A stretch of DNA of 64,000 bases from Protaetiibacter larvae (GTDB taxonomy: Bacteria > Actinomycetota > Actinomycetes > Actinomycetales > Microbacteriaceae). Each line of letters opens with the position of its first letter. The stretch's first letter is position 1. This document shows, piece by piece, positions 8,342 to 17,128 of this stretch. The stretch covers positions 1,240,001-1,304,000 of the forward strand of contig NZ_CP043504.1 in NCBI RefSeq assembly GCF_008365275.1. Direction: 5' to 3'. Position numbers and translations under genes: made by a program. The notes under the pieces were generated by a model. It did no database searches. It was not told the origin of the DNA and saw only the letters and a list, made by a program, of their open reading frames with translations.

Positions 8342-9703
8342 GTGGGAGTGCCCGCGCTCGACAAGCCCCAGCAGAAGTCCACGACCGGCGCAGATCAGGA
8401 TCGGATGCAGGGGGAGCGCACGTACGTGCTCGACACCTCGGTGCTGCTGAGCGACCCGAAAGCCATCTACCGCTTCGCCGAGCACTCGGTGGTGCTCCCG
8501 GTGGTCGTGGTCACCGAACTCGAGGCCAAGCGCCACGATCCCGAGATCGGCTACTTCGCCCGGCAGGCCCTCCGCATCCTGGACGACCTGCGCGTCGAGC
8601 ATGAACGGCTCGACTTCCCGATCGCCGTCGGCGACGACGGCGGCTCGCTGCGCGTCGAGCTCAACCACTCCAACATGTCGGTGCTGCCGTCCGGTCTGCA
8701 GCTGAACGACAACGACTCGCGCATCCTCGCGGTTGCCCTCAACCTCGCCAACGACGGACTGGATGTCGTCGTGGTCTCGAAGGACCTGCCGCTGCGCGTC
8801 AAGGCCGCCTCGATCGGCCTCGCCGCCCAGGAGTACCGCGCCGAGCTCGCGGTCGACTCGGGATGGACGGGCGTCGCCGATCTCGAGATCTCGAGCGAGC
8901 AGATGGCCGAGCTCTACGACTCCGAGAAGGGCGCGAGCCGCGGGGTGCAGGAGCTGCCGGTCAACACGAGCCTCGTCATCCACTCCGACCGCGGATCGGC
9001 GCTCGGGCGGGTGACCTCGCGCGGCGAATACAAGCTCGTGCGCGGCGACCGCGACGTTTTCGGCCTGCACGGCCGCAGCGCCGAGCAGCGGCTCGCGATC
9101 GACCTGCTGCTCGACCCCGAGATCGGGATCGTGTCGCTCGGCGGACGCGCCGGCACCGGCAAGTCGGCGCTCGCGCTGTGCGCGGGCCTCGAGGCGGTGC
9201 TCGAGAAGCAGCAGCACCGGAAGATCATGGTGTTCCGCCCGCTCTACGCGGTCGGCGGCCAGGAGCTCGGCTACCTGCCCGGCGACAAGGACGAGAAGAT
9301 GAGCCCCTGGGGCCAGGCGGTGTTCGACACCCTCGGCGCCCTCGTCTCCGAGAACGTGCTCGAGGAGGTCGTGGAGCGCGGCATCCTCGAGGTGCTGCCG
9401 CTCACCCACATCCGGGGACGCTCGCTGCACGACGCCTTCGTGATCGTGGACGAGGCGCAGTCGCTCGAGCGCAACGTGCTGCTCACGGTGCTCTCGCGCA
9501 TCGGCCAGAATTCGCGGGTGGTGCTCACCCACGACATCGCGCAGCGGGACAACCTGCGCGTCGGCCGCCACGACGGGGTCGCCTCCGTGATCGAGACGCT
9601 CAAGGGGCATCCGCTCTTCGCCCACATCACCTTGACCCGCAGCGAGCGCTCCGCGATCGCGGCACTCGTCACCGAGCTGCTGGAGTCGAACGAGCTCGCC
9701 TGA
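8342..9703 (+). CDS. phoH: PhoH family protein with N-terminal PIN domain
   Basis: 453-residue PIN-PhoH fusion. The PIN ribonuclease fold covers about residues 25-160 ([12 protein letters not shown] and later [11 protein letters not shown] with the acidic residues). The PhoH ATPase domain has Walker A GRAGTGKS at 268-275 and Walker B VIVDEAQ around 372. Related mycobacterial PIN-PhoH proteins unwind and cleave RNA. Tandem GTG codons at 8342 and 8348 are both possible starts. The 242 bp upstream hold no gene; I looked there for a c-di-AMP riboswitch and could not support one. Confidence 0.9.
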   Translation: MGVPALDKPQQKSTTGADQDRMQGERTYVLDTSVLLSDPKAIYRFAEHSVVLPVVVVTELEAKRHDPEIGYFARQALRILDDLRVEHERLDFPIAVGDDGGSLRVELNHSNMSVLPSGLQLNDNDSRILAVALNLANDGLDVVVVSKDLPLRVKAASIGLAAQEYRAELAVDSGWTGVADLEISSEQMAELYDSEKGASRGVQELPVNTSLVIHSDRGSALGRVTSRGEYKLVRGDRDVFGLHGRSAEQRLAIDLLLDPEIGIVSLGGRAGTGKSALALCAGLEAVLEKQQHRKIMVFRPLYAVGGQELGYLPGDKDEKMSPWGQAVFDTLGALVSENVLEEVVERGILEVLPLTHIRGRSLHDAFVIVDEAQSLERNVLLTVLSRIGQNSRVVLTHDIAQRDNLRVGRHDGVASVIETLKGHPLFAHITLTRSERSAIAALVTELLESNELA

Positions 9704-9715
9704 GTCTCCCCGAAA

Positions 9716-9765
9716 GTACGTACTTCGGGGCTCGAATGGGCTCCACGGAGCCCCGAAGTGCGTAC
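9716..9765. repeat. Palindrome of the CCCCGAAAGTACG family
   Basis: Arms 9716-9733 and 9748-9765 pair over 18 bp with one G-T pair. The left flank (TCTCCCCGAAAGTACGT) repeats the arm of the palindrome at 3993. Here the flanking genes run in the same direction, so a terminator-only explanation is weak. The right arm reaches the -10 region of the next small gene. Confidence 0.7.
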
Positions 9766-9775
9766 TCTCACGGAT

Positions 9776-10000
9776 ATGCCCGGATGGTTCCTGCTGCCCC
9801 TGTTGCTCGGGTTGCTGTTGACGGCGTGGGGCTTGATCCTGCCGCGGATGCAGTGGCGGTGGCTCGGCTACTGGGGGGCGCCGCCCGAGGAGGATCGCAA
9901 CCCGGCCTCGTTCTACCGGAATCTGCGCTTCGTCAACCTCGCGGGTCTCATCGCGCTCGGGCTGTGCACGATCTTCTTCTTCGGCACCGTGCGCTGGTAG
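9776..10000 (+). CDS. Small two-helix membrane protein, 74 aa
   Basis: Starts PGWFLLPLLLGLLLTAWGLILP (residues 2-23, first helix) and ends with a second helix (FVNLAGLIALGLCTIFFFG). A polar loop between them contains WGAPPEEDRNPASFYRNL. ATG 9776 lies 7 nt after TACTCT, so the message may be leaderless. Not recognised as a named family; hydrophobic pattern and codon use look genuine. Confidence 0.65.
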   Translation: MPGWFLLPLLLGLLLTAWGLILPRMQWRWLGYWGAPPEEDRNPASFYRNLRFVNLAGLIALGLCTIFFFGTVRW

Positions 10001-10017
10001 CGCGGCGCGTGGTCGCT

Positions 10018-10075
10018 GGTGCGGTTTCGGCCGGATGGGCGCCGCGAAAGCGCGCCATCCGGCCGAAACCGCACC
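10018..10075. repeat. Perfect 21-bp stem palindrome before fumC
   Basis: Arms 10018-10038 and 10055-10075 are exact inverted complements with a 16-nt loop that itself can fold. It lies between convergent ends of the 74-aa gene and fumC, so it may terminate both. The arm sequence (GTGCGGTTTCGGCCGG) is not shared with the other palindromes in the window. Confidence 0.7.
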
Positions 10076-10097
10076 ACGCAGCGGGGGAGAGTGCGGC

Positions 10098-11495
10098 TCA
10101 GCCCGGGCGGGTCATCGAGAGCACGTCGAGCGCCGCGTCGAGCTGGTCGAGCGTGAGCTCGCCGCGCTCCACGAAGCCGAGGTCGATCGTGGCCTCGCGC
10201 ACCGTGATGCCCTTCGCGACCGCGTGCTTGGCGATCTTCGCCGCGTTCTCGTAGCCGATGTACTTGTTGAGCGGCGTCACGATCGAGGGCGACATCCCGG
10301 CGAGCGCTGCCGCACGGTCGAGGTTTGCCTCGAGGCCGTCGACGGTCTTGTCGGCGAGCACGCGGCTCGAGTTGGCGAGCAGGCGGATCGATTCCAGCAG
10401 CGCCGTGCCCATCACCGGGATGGCGACGTTGAGCTCGAAGTTGCCGGAGGCGCCCGCCCAGGCGACGGTCGCGTCGTTGCCGATCACGCGCGCGGCGACC
10501 ATGATGACGGCCTCCGGGATCACCGGGTTCACCTTGCCGGGCATGATCGAGGAGCCGGGCTGCAGATCGGGGATGTGCAGCTCGCCGAGACCCGTGTTGG
10601 GTCCGGACCCCATCCAGCGCAGGTCGTTGGAGATCTTGGTGAGCGACACCGCGACAACGCGCAGCGCGCCGGATGCCTCGACGAGCCCGTCGCGCGCACC
10701 CTGCGCCTCGAAGTGGTCGACCGCCTCGGTGACCGGAAGCCCGGATGAGGCCGCGAGTTCGGCGATCACCTTCTGCGGGAAGCCCTTCGGGGTGTTGATG
10801 CCGGTGCCGACGGCCGTGCCGCCGAGCGGCACCTCGGCCACGCGGGGCAGCGTCGAGTGGATGCGTTCGATGCCGAGCCGCACCTGGCGGGCATAGCCGC
10901 CGAACTCCTGGCCGAGGGTGACGGGGGTGGCGTCCATGAGGTGGGTGCGACCGGGCTTCACGGCGCCCTTCCACAGCTCGGCCTTCGCCTCGAGCGCGGT
11001 TGCGAGGTGGTCGAGGGCCGGCACGAGGTCGTGCAGCAGCGCGCCGGTCACGGCGACGTGCACCGAGGTGGGGAAGACGTCGTTGGACGACTGGGAGGCG
11101 TTGACGTGGTCGTTGGGGTGGACGGGTGCGCCGAGCTTCTCGGTGGCGAGGGTGGCGAGCACCTCGTTCATGTTCATGTTGGAGCTCGTGCCGGAGCCGG
11201 TCTGGTAGGTGTCCACCGGGAACTGGTCGTGGTGGGCGCCCGCGATGATCTCGTCCGCGGCGGCGACGATCGCGTCCGCGACATCCGCCGCGAGCACGCC
11301 GAGCTCGGCGTTGACGATGGCGGCCGAGCGCTTGATGCGCGCGAGGGCCACGATCTGGGCGGCTTCGAGCCCGGTGCCCGAGATGGGGAAGTTCTCGACG
11401 GCCCGCTGCGTCTGGGCGCGATACAGGGCCGTCACGGGGACCCGCACCTCGCCCATCGTGTCGTGCTCGATGCGGTACTCGGCCTCGGTGCCCAT
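10098..11495 (-). CDS. fumC: Class II fumarate hydratase
   Basis: 465-residue oxygen-stable fumarase, interconverting fumarate and L-malate in the TCA cycle as a homotetramer. The superfamily signature [11 protein letters not shown] is present, with substrate-contact segments [24 protein letters not shown] and [10 protein letters not shown]. Normal length. It is last in the minus-strand operon xseB > DUF4245 > carbonic anhydrase > fumC, 35 nt after the carbonic anhydrase stop. Confidence 0.97.
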   Translation of the reverse strand: MGTEAEYRIEHDTMGEVRVPVTALYRAQTQRAVENFPISGTGLEAAQIVALARIKRSAAIVNAELGVLAADVADAIVAAADEIIAGAHHDQFPVDTYQTGSGTSSNMNMNEVLATLATEKLGAPVHPNDHVNASQSSNDVFPTSVHVAVTGALLHDLVPALDHLATALEAKAELWKGAVKPGRTHLMDATPVTLGQEFGGYARQVRLGIERIHSTLPRVAEVPLGGTAVGTGINTPKGFPQKVIAELAASSGLPVTEAVDHFEAQGARDGLVEASGALRVVAVSLTKISNDLRWMGSGPNTGLGELHIPDLQPGSSIMPGKVNPVIPEAVIMVAARVIGNDATVAWAGASGNFELNVAIPVMGTALLESIRLLANSSRVLADKTVDGLEANLDRAAALAGMSPSIVTPLNKYIGYENAAKIAKHAVAKGITVREATIDLGFVERGELTLDQLDAALDVLSMTRPG

Positions 11496-11530
11496 GGGTG
11501 TGCCTTTCAGTGCGGATCGCGGGGGAGGGT

Positions 11531-12172
11531 TCAGTGCTCGGCGAGCAGCACGTTGCCGATGACCACATCCGGTACGGCGGTGCCCTCGAGGAGCTTGTAG
11601 TTCGCTCCGACGACAGCCAGCGTACCCGCGGCGATCCGGTCGCTGATGAGCTCGGAGCGCTGCAGCAGTTCGGCGACGGTGTCGCGCAGGTGCTCGCGGC
11701 CCACCTCGACGGCGTCGTGGGCGTGACCGGCGGCGGCGGCGCGATGCACGGCGGGGATGATCGGGGCGATGAGTTCGGCGATGTGCGGCGGCAGCGGCCG
11801 TGCGTCGGGCTTGGTGGAGTCGATGGCGGCGGCGACGGCCCCGCAGGCGTCGTGGCCGAGCACGAGGATGAGCGGCACGTGCAGCACTTCGACGGCGTAT
11901 TCGAGCGATCCGATCACCGAGTCAGAGATGACCTGTCCGGCGTTGCGCACGACGAACAGGTCGCCGAGGCCCTTGTCGAAGATGATCTCGGCCGCGAGGC
12001 GCGAGTCGCTGCAGCCGAACAGCGCCGCGTGCGGCGCTTGGGCGAGGGCGAGCTCCTCCCGGCGCTCGACATCCTGACGCGGATGCTGCGGGGTGCCGGC
12101 GACGAAGCGCTGGTTGCCGCGCAGCATCTCGCGCCACACGTCGGCGGGGGTGCGCGCCTCGGTGTCGCTCAC
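11531..12172 (-). CDS. Beta-class carbonic anhydrase
   Basis: 213-residue zinc enzyme hydrating CO2 to bicarbonate. Zinc ligands are visible as Cys and Asp in CSDSR and the His-x-x-Cys in GHDACGAV. The start ATG overlaps the stop of the DUF4245 gene as ATGA. Bicarbonate supplied here would support anaplerotic carboxylations; the fumC neighbour fits central carbon metabolism, but that link is inference. Confidence 0.94.
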   Translation of the reverse strand: MSDTEARTPADVWREMLRGNQRFVAGTPQHPRQDVERREELALAQAPHAALFGCSDSRLAAEIIFDKGLGDLFVVRNAGQVISDSVIGSLEYAVEVLHVPLILVLGHDACGAVAAAIDSTKPDARPLPPHIAELIAPIIPAVHRAAAAGHAHDAVEVGREHLRDTVAELLQRSELISDRIAAGTLAVVGANYKLLEGTAVPDVVIGNVLLAEH

Positions 12173-12822
12173 GAGTCGAGCTCCGCCGCGACTGCTTCGG
12201 CGAGCACCTCGAACTCGGGGTCGTCGGCCGTGCCGGCGAGCACGATCGTGGAGGCGCCCGACACGGTCACGAGCGCGAAGGCCACATTCCCGGGATCGGA
12301 GGCGTCGCGCCGGTCGTACACCTGCCAGTCCCGTCCCCCGATCGCGCGGGTGCCTTGCTGCTGCGCGTCGCGCACGGTGTCGGCGAGCCAGCTGGGGTTG
12401 GCGTCGACGGCCTGGATGAGCGCGATGTAGCGCTGATTCGGGGTGACGAACCCGATCTGCCAGGAGGTGACGCCGTCGCTGCCGCGCACGATCTCGGCGC
12501 GGTTCGCCGACCAGTCGTCGCTCAGCTGGGGGGTCGCGAGCGGTTCGCTGAAGCTGTCCTGGGCCGCCTCGGCGGCGGCCCGGTAGTCGACCGGGTCGAT
12601 GCGCGAGCCCTGGTCGGTGAGGCCTACCGCGTAGACGAGGAAGATGGCGATGAGCACGGAGGCCACGGTGGCGATGCTCAGGTTGAGCACCGTCTGGTTG
12701 TTGCGGCGTTTGGCGGATGCGGCGGCTTTGCGCTCGGCGGTCTCCTGCGCGGTCTCGGCGCGGCCGAGCTCGGCGACGATGGGCCGACCGTCGGCGTCGA
12801 CGCCCGGCTGGCGGGGGCTCAC
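12169..12822 (-). CDS. DUF4245 domain membrane protein
   Basis: 217-residue protein with a charged coil (about residues 20-42, rich in A, E, K, R), one membrane helix ([20 protein letters not shown]) and an outward-facing domain of about 150 residues. Function unknown; typical of the actinobacterial xseB/fumC locus. The GTG at 12822 overlaps the xseB stop as GTGA and its own stop overlaps the next start as ATGA, so three genes are coupled. A longer frame upstream is antisense to the xseB-GT junction and is not used. Confidence 0.85.
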   Translation of the reverse strand: MSPRQPGVDADGRPIVAELGRAETAQETAERKAAASAKRRNNQTVLNLSIATVASVLIAIFLVYAVGLTDQGSRIDPVDYRAAAEAAQDSFSEPLATPQLSDDWSANRAEIVRGSDGVTSWQIGFVTPNQRYIALIQAVDANPSWLADTVRDAQQQGTRAIGGRDWQVYDRRDASDPGNVAFALVTVSGASTIVLAGTADDPEFEVLAEAVAAELDS

Positions 12823-13037
12823 GATTCCTCGGCCGCCGCGCGCGCGGCGTCGAGTCGGGCCTTCGCGCTGCCGAGCCACTCCTCGCAGCGCCGGGCGAGC
12901 GCTTCGCCGCGCTCCCACAGGGCGAGGGACTCCTCGAGGGTGGCGCCGCCCTGCTCGAGCCGGGTGACCACCTGCACGAGCTCGTCGCGCGCCTGCTCGT
13001 AGCTGAGCGAGGCGACGTCGGGGGTGGCGTCGGTCAT
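12819..13037 (-). CDS. xseB: Exodeoxyribonuclease VII small subunit
   Basis: 72-residue helical subunit. The conserved core is [39 protein letters not shown], in which GG and the WERG segment are diagnostic. It assembles with XseA to degrade single-stranded DNA. Unusually, it is separated from xseA by 1.6 kb carrying a gene on the other strand, and has its own -10 box. Confidence 0.94.
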   Translation of the reverse strand: MTDATPDVASLSYEQARDELVQVVTRLEQGGATLEESLALWERGEALARRCEEWLGSAKARLDAARAAAEES

Positions 13038-13043
13038 GCTCTC

Positions 13044-13049
13044 AGTCTA
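13044..13049 (-). promoter_or_regulatory. -10 element of xseB, leaderless spacing
   Basis: On the minus strand TAGACT is followed by 6 nt and the ATG at 13037. This explains how xseB can be transcribed although it is cut off from xseA. Confidence 0.55.
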
Positions 13050-13179
13050 GGACGCTCCGCCGACGCCCCGACCGGCTCGGGGTGCCCATCGGGGGCGGCG
13101 TCAGGGGAGTCCCTGGGCTTTCCCCGGAACCGCTCGCGCGCGCTGTCGCCGGGGTGCGCGGGCGTGGTGGGGTGCGGTC

Positions 13180-14748
13180 ATGTCGCCTTCCCGATTCGCT
13201 CCGCTCGCGCGGCTCACCCTCATCGCGCTCAGCGTCGTGGTTCCTCTTGTCGCAGCGACTCTCGTCGTGTCGACCTTCCCGGCGGATGCCCCGGTCGCGC
13301 TCGCGGGGGCGGTGTTCGCGTTCGCGTCGGTGCCGGTCTGGGCATCCGGCATCCACCAACTCGTCCTGCTGTTCGCGGCGTCTCGGGTGCGATCCGGGGA
13401 GCCGCCCGTCGCGCCGGTGGTGGTGCCGCGCACGGCGATCGTGATGTGCACGGCCGACGACTTCGCCGCCGAGCGCGCCCGCGCGTGCGCGGCGCAGGAT
13501 GTGCCGGTCGAGCTCGTCATCCTCGACGACTCGCGTACCGCCGAGGGCCGGGCGCGCGTCGATCGTTTCGTGCGCGAGCATCCGGCCCGCGTCATCCGGC
13601 GCGCGGAGCGCCGCGGCTTCAAGGCGGGCAACCTCTCGAACGCACTCGAAGTGCTCGCCGACGAGTTCCCGTTCTGGGTGCTCGTGGACGCCGATCAGGC
13701 GCTCGCCCCGGATGCCGTGCGTCGCCTGCACGCGCGCCGCACCCCCGGCGTGGCCGTGGTGCAGGGGCGTCCGGTGCCGCGCGTGGCCGGGTCGCCGTTC
13801 GCCGCGCTCCTCGGCGCCCTGCCGGGAACCCATCTCGCGACGAGCCAGTCCGGACGTCCCGCGCCGTGGTTCCTCGGCCGCGTCGCGCTGCTGGATGTCG
13901 CGGCCGTGCGCGCGGTGGGCGGGGTGCCCAGGCGGGTCGTGGAGGATGTCGCGCTCACCGTCGAGCTGCGCGCCGCCGGCTACCGCATCGTGGATGCACC
14001 GGAGGTGCTCGGCGAGGAGGACGCCCCGGTCGACTACCCCGCGTTCCGCGTGCAGCAGCTGAAGTACCTGGAGGGTGCGTTCGAGCTCGTGGTGCGCTCG
14101 GGATGGCGCATCCTGCGTGCGCCGTTCCCGCTCGCCGAGCGCCTGGAGATCCTGATCGCCCACCTGCTCGTGCCCGCCGCCGTACTGGGCGGCGGGGTCG
14201 CGGTCATCGCGGGCGGGGTGCTCGCGGGTGCGCGCGCCTTCCCGGTGGGGGCCGGTGTCCTCGCGGCGCTCGCGGGGCTCGCCCCGGTCGCGGGCGAGTT
14301 GGTGAGGCTGCTCAGGGCGGGGCGGATCGCCCGGGCGCTCGCGGTGGCGCTGCTGGTCCCCGCCGTCTACGCCTCGCTGCTGGTCGCCTGCCTCTGCGCT
14401 CTCCTCCGGCTGCTCGGCGGCCGGGCGGCGCGCTTCCGGGTCACTCCCAAGCACGCCGTCCGCCGGGGTGCCGCGATGCGACTGCGGGTGCTGCTGCCGG
14501 AGCTCGCGGTCACCGGCGTCGCGCTCGCCGGCGCCGCGGCGTCCGGGGTCGGTGCGTTCCTGCCCGGCGTGCTCCTGCCGGTCGCGACGGCGGTCGCGCT
14601 CGGCGTGGTCCCGCTGCGCGGGCGGCCGACTCAGCGGGCGGTCGCCGCGATCTCGCCGCGCGCCAGCCGGATCTCGAGGCTGTCGCCCGCGCTCGTCTCG
14701 GCGGCGTCGCGCACGATGCGCCCGTCGGCACCGCGCACCACGGCGTAG
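13180..14748 (+). CDS. Family 2 glycosyltransferase (cellulose synthase-like), convergent overlap with xseA
   Basis: 522-residue inverting GT2 membrane enzyme. Two N-terminal helices precede a cytosolic catalytic domain with Asp170/Asp172 (LVDADQA), the catalytic-base region Glu255-Asp256 (VEDVAL), and QQLKY at 292-296 where processive synthases have QxxRW. Both the Arg and the Trp of that motif are replaced. Several helices follow. The last 39 codons lie antisense to the xseA 3' end (118-bp overlap) and read as a low-complexity tail, so the original stop may have been lost. Sugar and acceptor unknown. The gene splits xseA from xseB. Confidence 0.85.
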   Translation: MSPSRFAPLARLTLIALSVVVPLVAATLVVSTFPADAPVALAGAVFAFASVPVWASGIHQLVLLFAASRVRSGEPPVAPVVVPRTAIVMCTADDFAAERARACAAQDVPVELVILDDSRTAEGRARVDRFVREHPARVIRRAERRGFKAGNLSNALEVLADEFPFWVLVDADQALAPDAVRRLHARRTPGVAVVQGRPVPRVAGSPFAALLGALPGTHLATSQSGRPAPWFLGRVALLDVAAVRAVGGVPRRVVEDVALTVELRAAGYRIVDAPEVLGEEDAPVDYPAFRVQQLKYLEGAFELVVRSGWRILRAPFPLAERLEILIAHLLVPAAVLGGGVAVIAGGVLAGARAFPVGAGVLAALAGLAPVAGELVRLLRAGRIARALAVALLVPAVYASLLVACLCALLRLLGGRAARFRVTPKHAVRRGAAMRLRVLLPELAVTGVALAGAAASGVGAFLPGVLLPVATAVALGVVPLRGRPTQRAVAAISPRASRISRLSPALVSAASRTMRPSAPRTTA

Positions 14749-15836
14749 CCGCGATCGAGGGTGCGCTGCGGCGAGAGGGCCCGCAGCTGGGCGGTGAGCT
14801 CGCGCACGCCGGTCTCGGCGCGCTCGACGCGCAACTGCATGAGCCGCGATCCCTGGTCGACGAGCCGGATGAGGTCTTCGGCGCGCGTCTGCACGAGCAC
14901 CCCGGGGTCGGCGAGCGCGGGCCGCGAGCGCAGCGCGGCGATGCGCTCGATCTCGCCCGTGATGAGGCCCGACACCCACAGGGCGATGCGGGCGCGCGCC
15001 TGCTGCACGCGGGCAGCCTCTTCGGCGACATCCGGCACGACGCGCTTGGCGGCATCCGTGGGCGTCGAGGCGCGCAGGTCGGCGACGAGGTCGAGCAGCG
15101 GGCTGTCGGCCTCGTGGCCGATCGCCGAGACGAGCGGCGTCTCGCAGGCGGCTGCGGTGCGCACGAGCTGCTCGTCGCTGAACACGAGCAGGTTCTGGAA
15201 GTCGCCGCCGCCGCGGGCGACGATGATGACGTCGACCTCGGGGTCGGCATCCAGTTCCCGGATGGCGGCCGCCACCTCGCGGGCCGCCCGGTCGCCCTGC
15301 ACCGCGGCGTGCTTCACCCGGAACGCGACCTGCGGCCAGCGCAGCTGGGCGTTGCGCAGCACATCCTTCTCGGCATCCGAGTCCTTGCCGGTGACGAGGC
15401 CGATGCACTGCGGCAGGAACGGCAGCTTCTTCTTGCGCTCCGGCTCGAACAGACCCTCGGCGCGGAGGGTCTGCTTGAGCTTCTCGAGCTGCGCGAGCAG
15501 GTCGCCGAGGCCGGCGTGCCGCAGCTCGGATGCCACCATCGAGAGGGTGCCGCCGCGCAGCCAGTAGTCGGGCTTCACGAGCGCCACCACGCGGTCGCCC
15601 TGGGCGAACTGCTCGGTCAGCCGCTGCAGCGTCGAGCTCCACACCGTGAGCGAGACGGTGACGTCCTGCTCGAGGTCTTTGAGCTTCGCGTAGACGATGC
15701 CGCGCGCCAGGTTCCACTGGGTGAGCTCGCCCTCCACCCACACCGAGCCGAGGCGGTCGATGTAGTCCTTCACCTTGCCCGAGAGCGTGGCGACGGGCCA
15801 CGGATGCTCGGCGCTCGGCGCCTGGACCTCGCTCAT
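14631..15836 (-). CDS. xseA: Exodeoxyribonuclease VII large subunit
   Basis: 401-residue catalytic subunit. An N-terminal OB fold (WPVATLSGKVKDYIDRL through WSSTL) is followed by the nuclease domain with GLVTGKDSDAEKD, VDVIIVARGGGDFQNL and SAIGHEADSPLLDLVADLRASTPTDAA, then a long helical region and the C-terminal segment SPQRTLDRGYAVV. All family motifs are intact, so the overlap with the glycosyltransferase has not damaged it. Its ATG lies 6 nt after TAGCCT. Confidence 0.95.
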   Translation of the reverse strand: MSEVQAPSAEHPWPVATLSGKVKDYIDRLGSVWVEGELTQWNLARGIVYAKLKDLEQDVTVSLTVWSSTLQRLTEQFAQGDRVVALVKPDYWLRGGTLSMVASELRHAGLGDLLAQLEKLKQTLRAEGLFEPERKKKLPFLPQCIGLVTGKDSDAEKDVLRNAQLRWPQVAFRVKHAAVQGDRAAREVAAAIRELDADPEVDVIIVARGGGDFQNLLVFSDEQLVRTAAACETPLVSAIGHEADSPLLDLVADLRASTPTDAAKRVVPDVAEEAARVQQARARIALWVSGLITGEIERIAALRSRPALADPGVLVQTRAEDLIRLVDQGSRLMQLRVERAETGVRELTAQLRALSPQRTLDRGYAVVRGADGRIVRDAAETSAGDSLEIRLARGEIAATAR

Positions 15837-15842
15837 GCCGCC

Positions 15843-15848
15843 AGGCTA
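15843..15848 (-). promoter_or_regulatory. -10 element of xseA, leaderless spacing
   Basis: On the minus strand TAGCCT is followed by 6 nt and the ATG at 15836. Confidence 0.5.
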
Positions 15849-15884
15849 CGGCACACCCCCGATCCCCCCGCCCCCTGCCCGGTG

Positions 15885-15966
15885 TTCATGGCGCGGCTGG
15901 AGCCGCGACACCGGGGCGGGAGAAACGCCTCCCGCCGACGGGTCGTAGCTCCAGCCGCGCCATGAA
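15885..15966. repeat. Palindromic repeat, family B copy 1
   Basis: Outer arms 15885-15903 (TTCATGGCGCGGCTGGAGC) and 15948-15966 are exact inverted complements, 19 bp. An inner stem GGCGGGA/TCCCGCC lies between them. It sits between divergent xseA and ispH, where no terminator is expected. Related copies occur at 25686, 31473 and 31799. Confidence 0.8.
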
Positions 15967-15974
15967 CCCGCACG

Positions 15975-15980
15975 TAGACT
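15975..15980 (+). promoter_or_regulatory. -10 element of ispH, leaderless spacing
   Basis: TAGACT is followed by exactly 6 nt and the GTG at 15987. Confidence 0.55.
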
Positions 15981-15986
15981 CGGGGG

Positions 15987-17063
15987 GTGAGCGGAATCAC
16001 CAACGGCGCGCTCGGGGTGAGCCTCGAGGCGCCCCGCATGCCCGCCCCGCGCGGACGGCTGCACGAGGTGCCCGTCGACCGCCCGCGGCGCGTGCTGCTG
16101 GCCGCCCCGCGCGGATACTGCGCAGGCGTCGACCGCGCCGTGATCGCCGTCGAGAAGGCGATCGAGAACTTCGGGGCCCCCGTCTACGTGCGCAAGCAGA
16201 TCGTCCACAACGTGCACGTGGTGAGCGAGCTCGAGCGCCGCGGCGCGATCTTCGTCGACGAGGTCGACGAGGTGCCCGCCGGATCCCATCTGGTGTTCTC
16301 GGCGCACGGCGTCTCACCCATGGTGGTGCAGGCCGCCGCCGACCGTGAGCTGCTGGCCATCGACGCCACCTGCCCGCTCGTCACGAAGGTGCACCGTGAG
16401 GCGAGCCGCTTCGCGAAACAGGAGCTGCAGATCCTGCTCATCGGCCACGCCGGCCACGAGGAGGTCGAGGGCACGATGGGTCACGCGCCCGAGCGCACGA
16501 TCCTCGTGAACAGCCCCGAGGACGTCGACCGCATCGAGGTCGCCGATCCCGACAACCTGGTCTGGATCTCGCAGACCACCCTGAGCGTCGACGAGACGAT
16601 GGAGACGGTGCGCCGTCTGCGGGAGCGCTTCCCGAAGCTGCAGGATCCGCCGAGCGACGACATCTGCTACGCCACCCAGAACCGGCAGGTGGCGATCAAG
16701 AAGGTGGCCCCGCAGGCGGATCTGGTGATCGTGGTCGGCTCCGCCAACTCGTCCAACAGCGTGCGCCTCGTCGAGGTGGCGCTCGAGCACGGCGCGAAGG
16801 CCGCGCACCGGATCGACTACGCGAGCGAGATCCAGCAGGACTGGCTCGAGGGGGTCGCCTCGATCGGCGTCTCCAGCGGCGCGTCGGTGCCCGAGGTGCT
16901 CGTGCAGGAGGTGCTCGCGGAGCTCGCCGACGCCGGCTTCCACGACGTGGAGGAGGTGCGCACCGCCGAGGAGGACCTCATGTTCTCGCTGCCGAAGGAA
17001 CTGCGCCGCGATGCGAGTGGCAAGGCGGATGCCCGCGCACTCGGCGGACGCGCCCGCGACTGA
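15987..17063 (+). CDS. ispH: 4-hydroxy-3-methylbut-2-enyl diphosphate reductase
   Basis: 358-residue iron-sulfur enzyme, last step of the MEP isoprenoid pathway, giving IPP and DMAPP. The three cluster cysteines are visible in [21 protein letters not shown] and [11 protein letters not shown]. Substrate-contact segments [16 protein letters not shown] and [11 protein letters not shown] are present. The N-terminal 30 residues before RRVLLAAP are a variable extension. It supplies the precursors used by uppS earlier in the window. Confidence 0.97.
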   Translation: MSGITNGALGVSLEAPRMPAPRGRLHEVPVDRPRRVLLAAPRGYCAGVDRAVIAVEKAIENFGAPVYVRKQIVHNVHVVSELERRGAIFVDEVDEVPAGSHLVFSAHGVSPMVVQAAADRELLAIDATCPLVTKVHREASRFAKQELQILLIGHAGHEEVEGTMGHAPERTILVNSPEDVDRIEVADPDNLVWISQTTLSVDETMETVRRLRERFPKLQDPPSDDICYATQNRQVAIKKVAPQADLVIVVGSANSSNSVRLVEVALEHGAKAAHRIDYASEIQQDWLEGVASIGVSSGASVPEVLVQEVLAELADAGFHDVEEVRTAEEDLMFSLPKELRRDASGKADARALGGRARD

Positions 17064-17128
17064 GGCGCCCCGCCCGGCGGCATCCGGCAGAATCGGCGCA
17101 GAGCAGGGGCTACAGCGAGGAGGTCGCC

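Noticed and set aside
10018-10075. Palindrome as part of the same repeat families
   Set aside because: Its arms are perfect but unrelated in sequence to the other palindromes, so it is kept as a single terminator-like structure.
13042-15801. A 919-codon open frame opposite the glycosyltransferase and xseA
   Set aside because: It runs antisense to two well-supported genes and its product is a low-complexity Arg/Ala/Gly/Asp-rich sequence, an artefact of very high GC.
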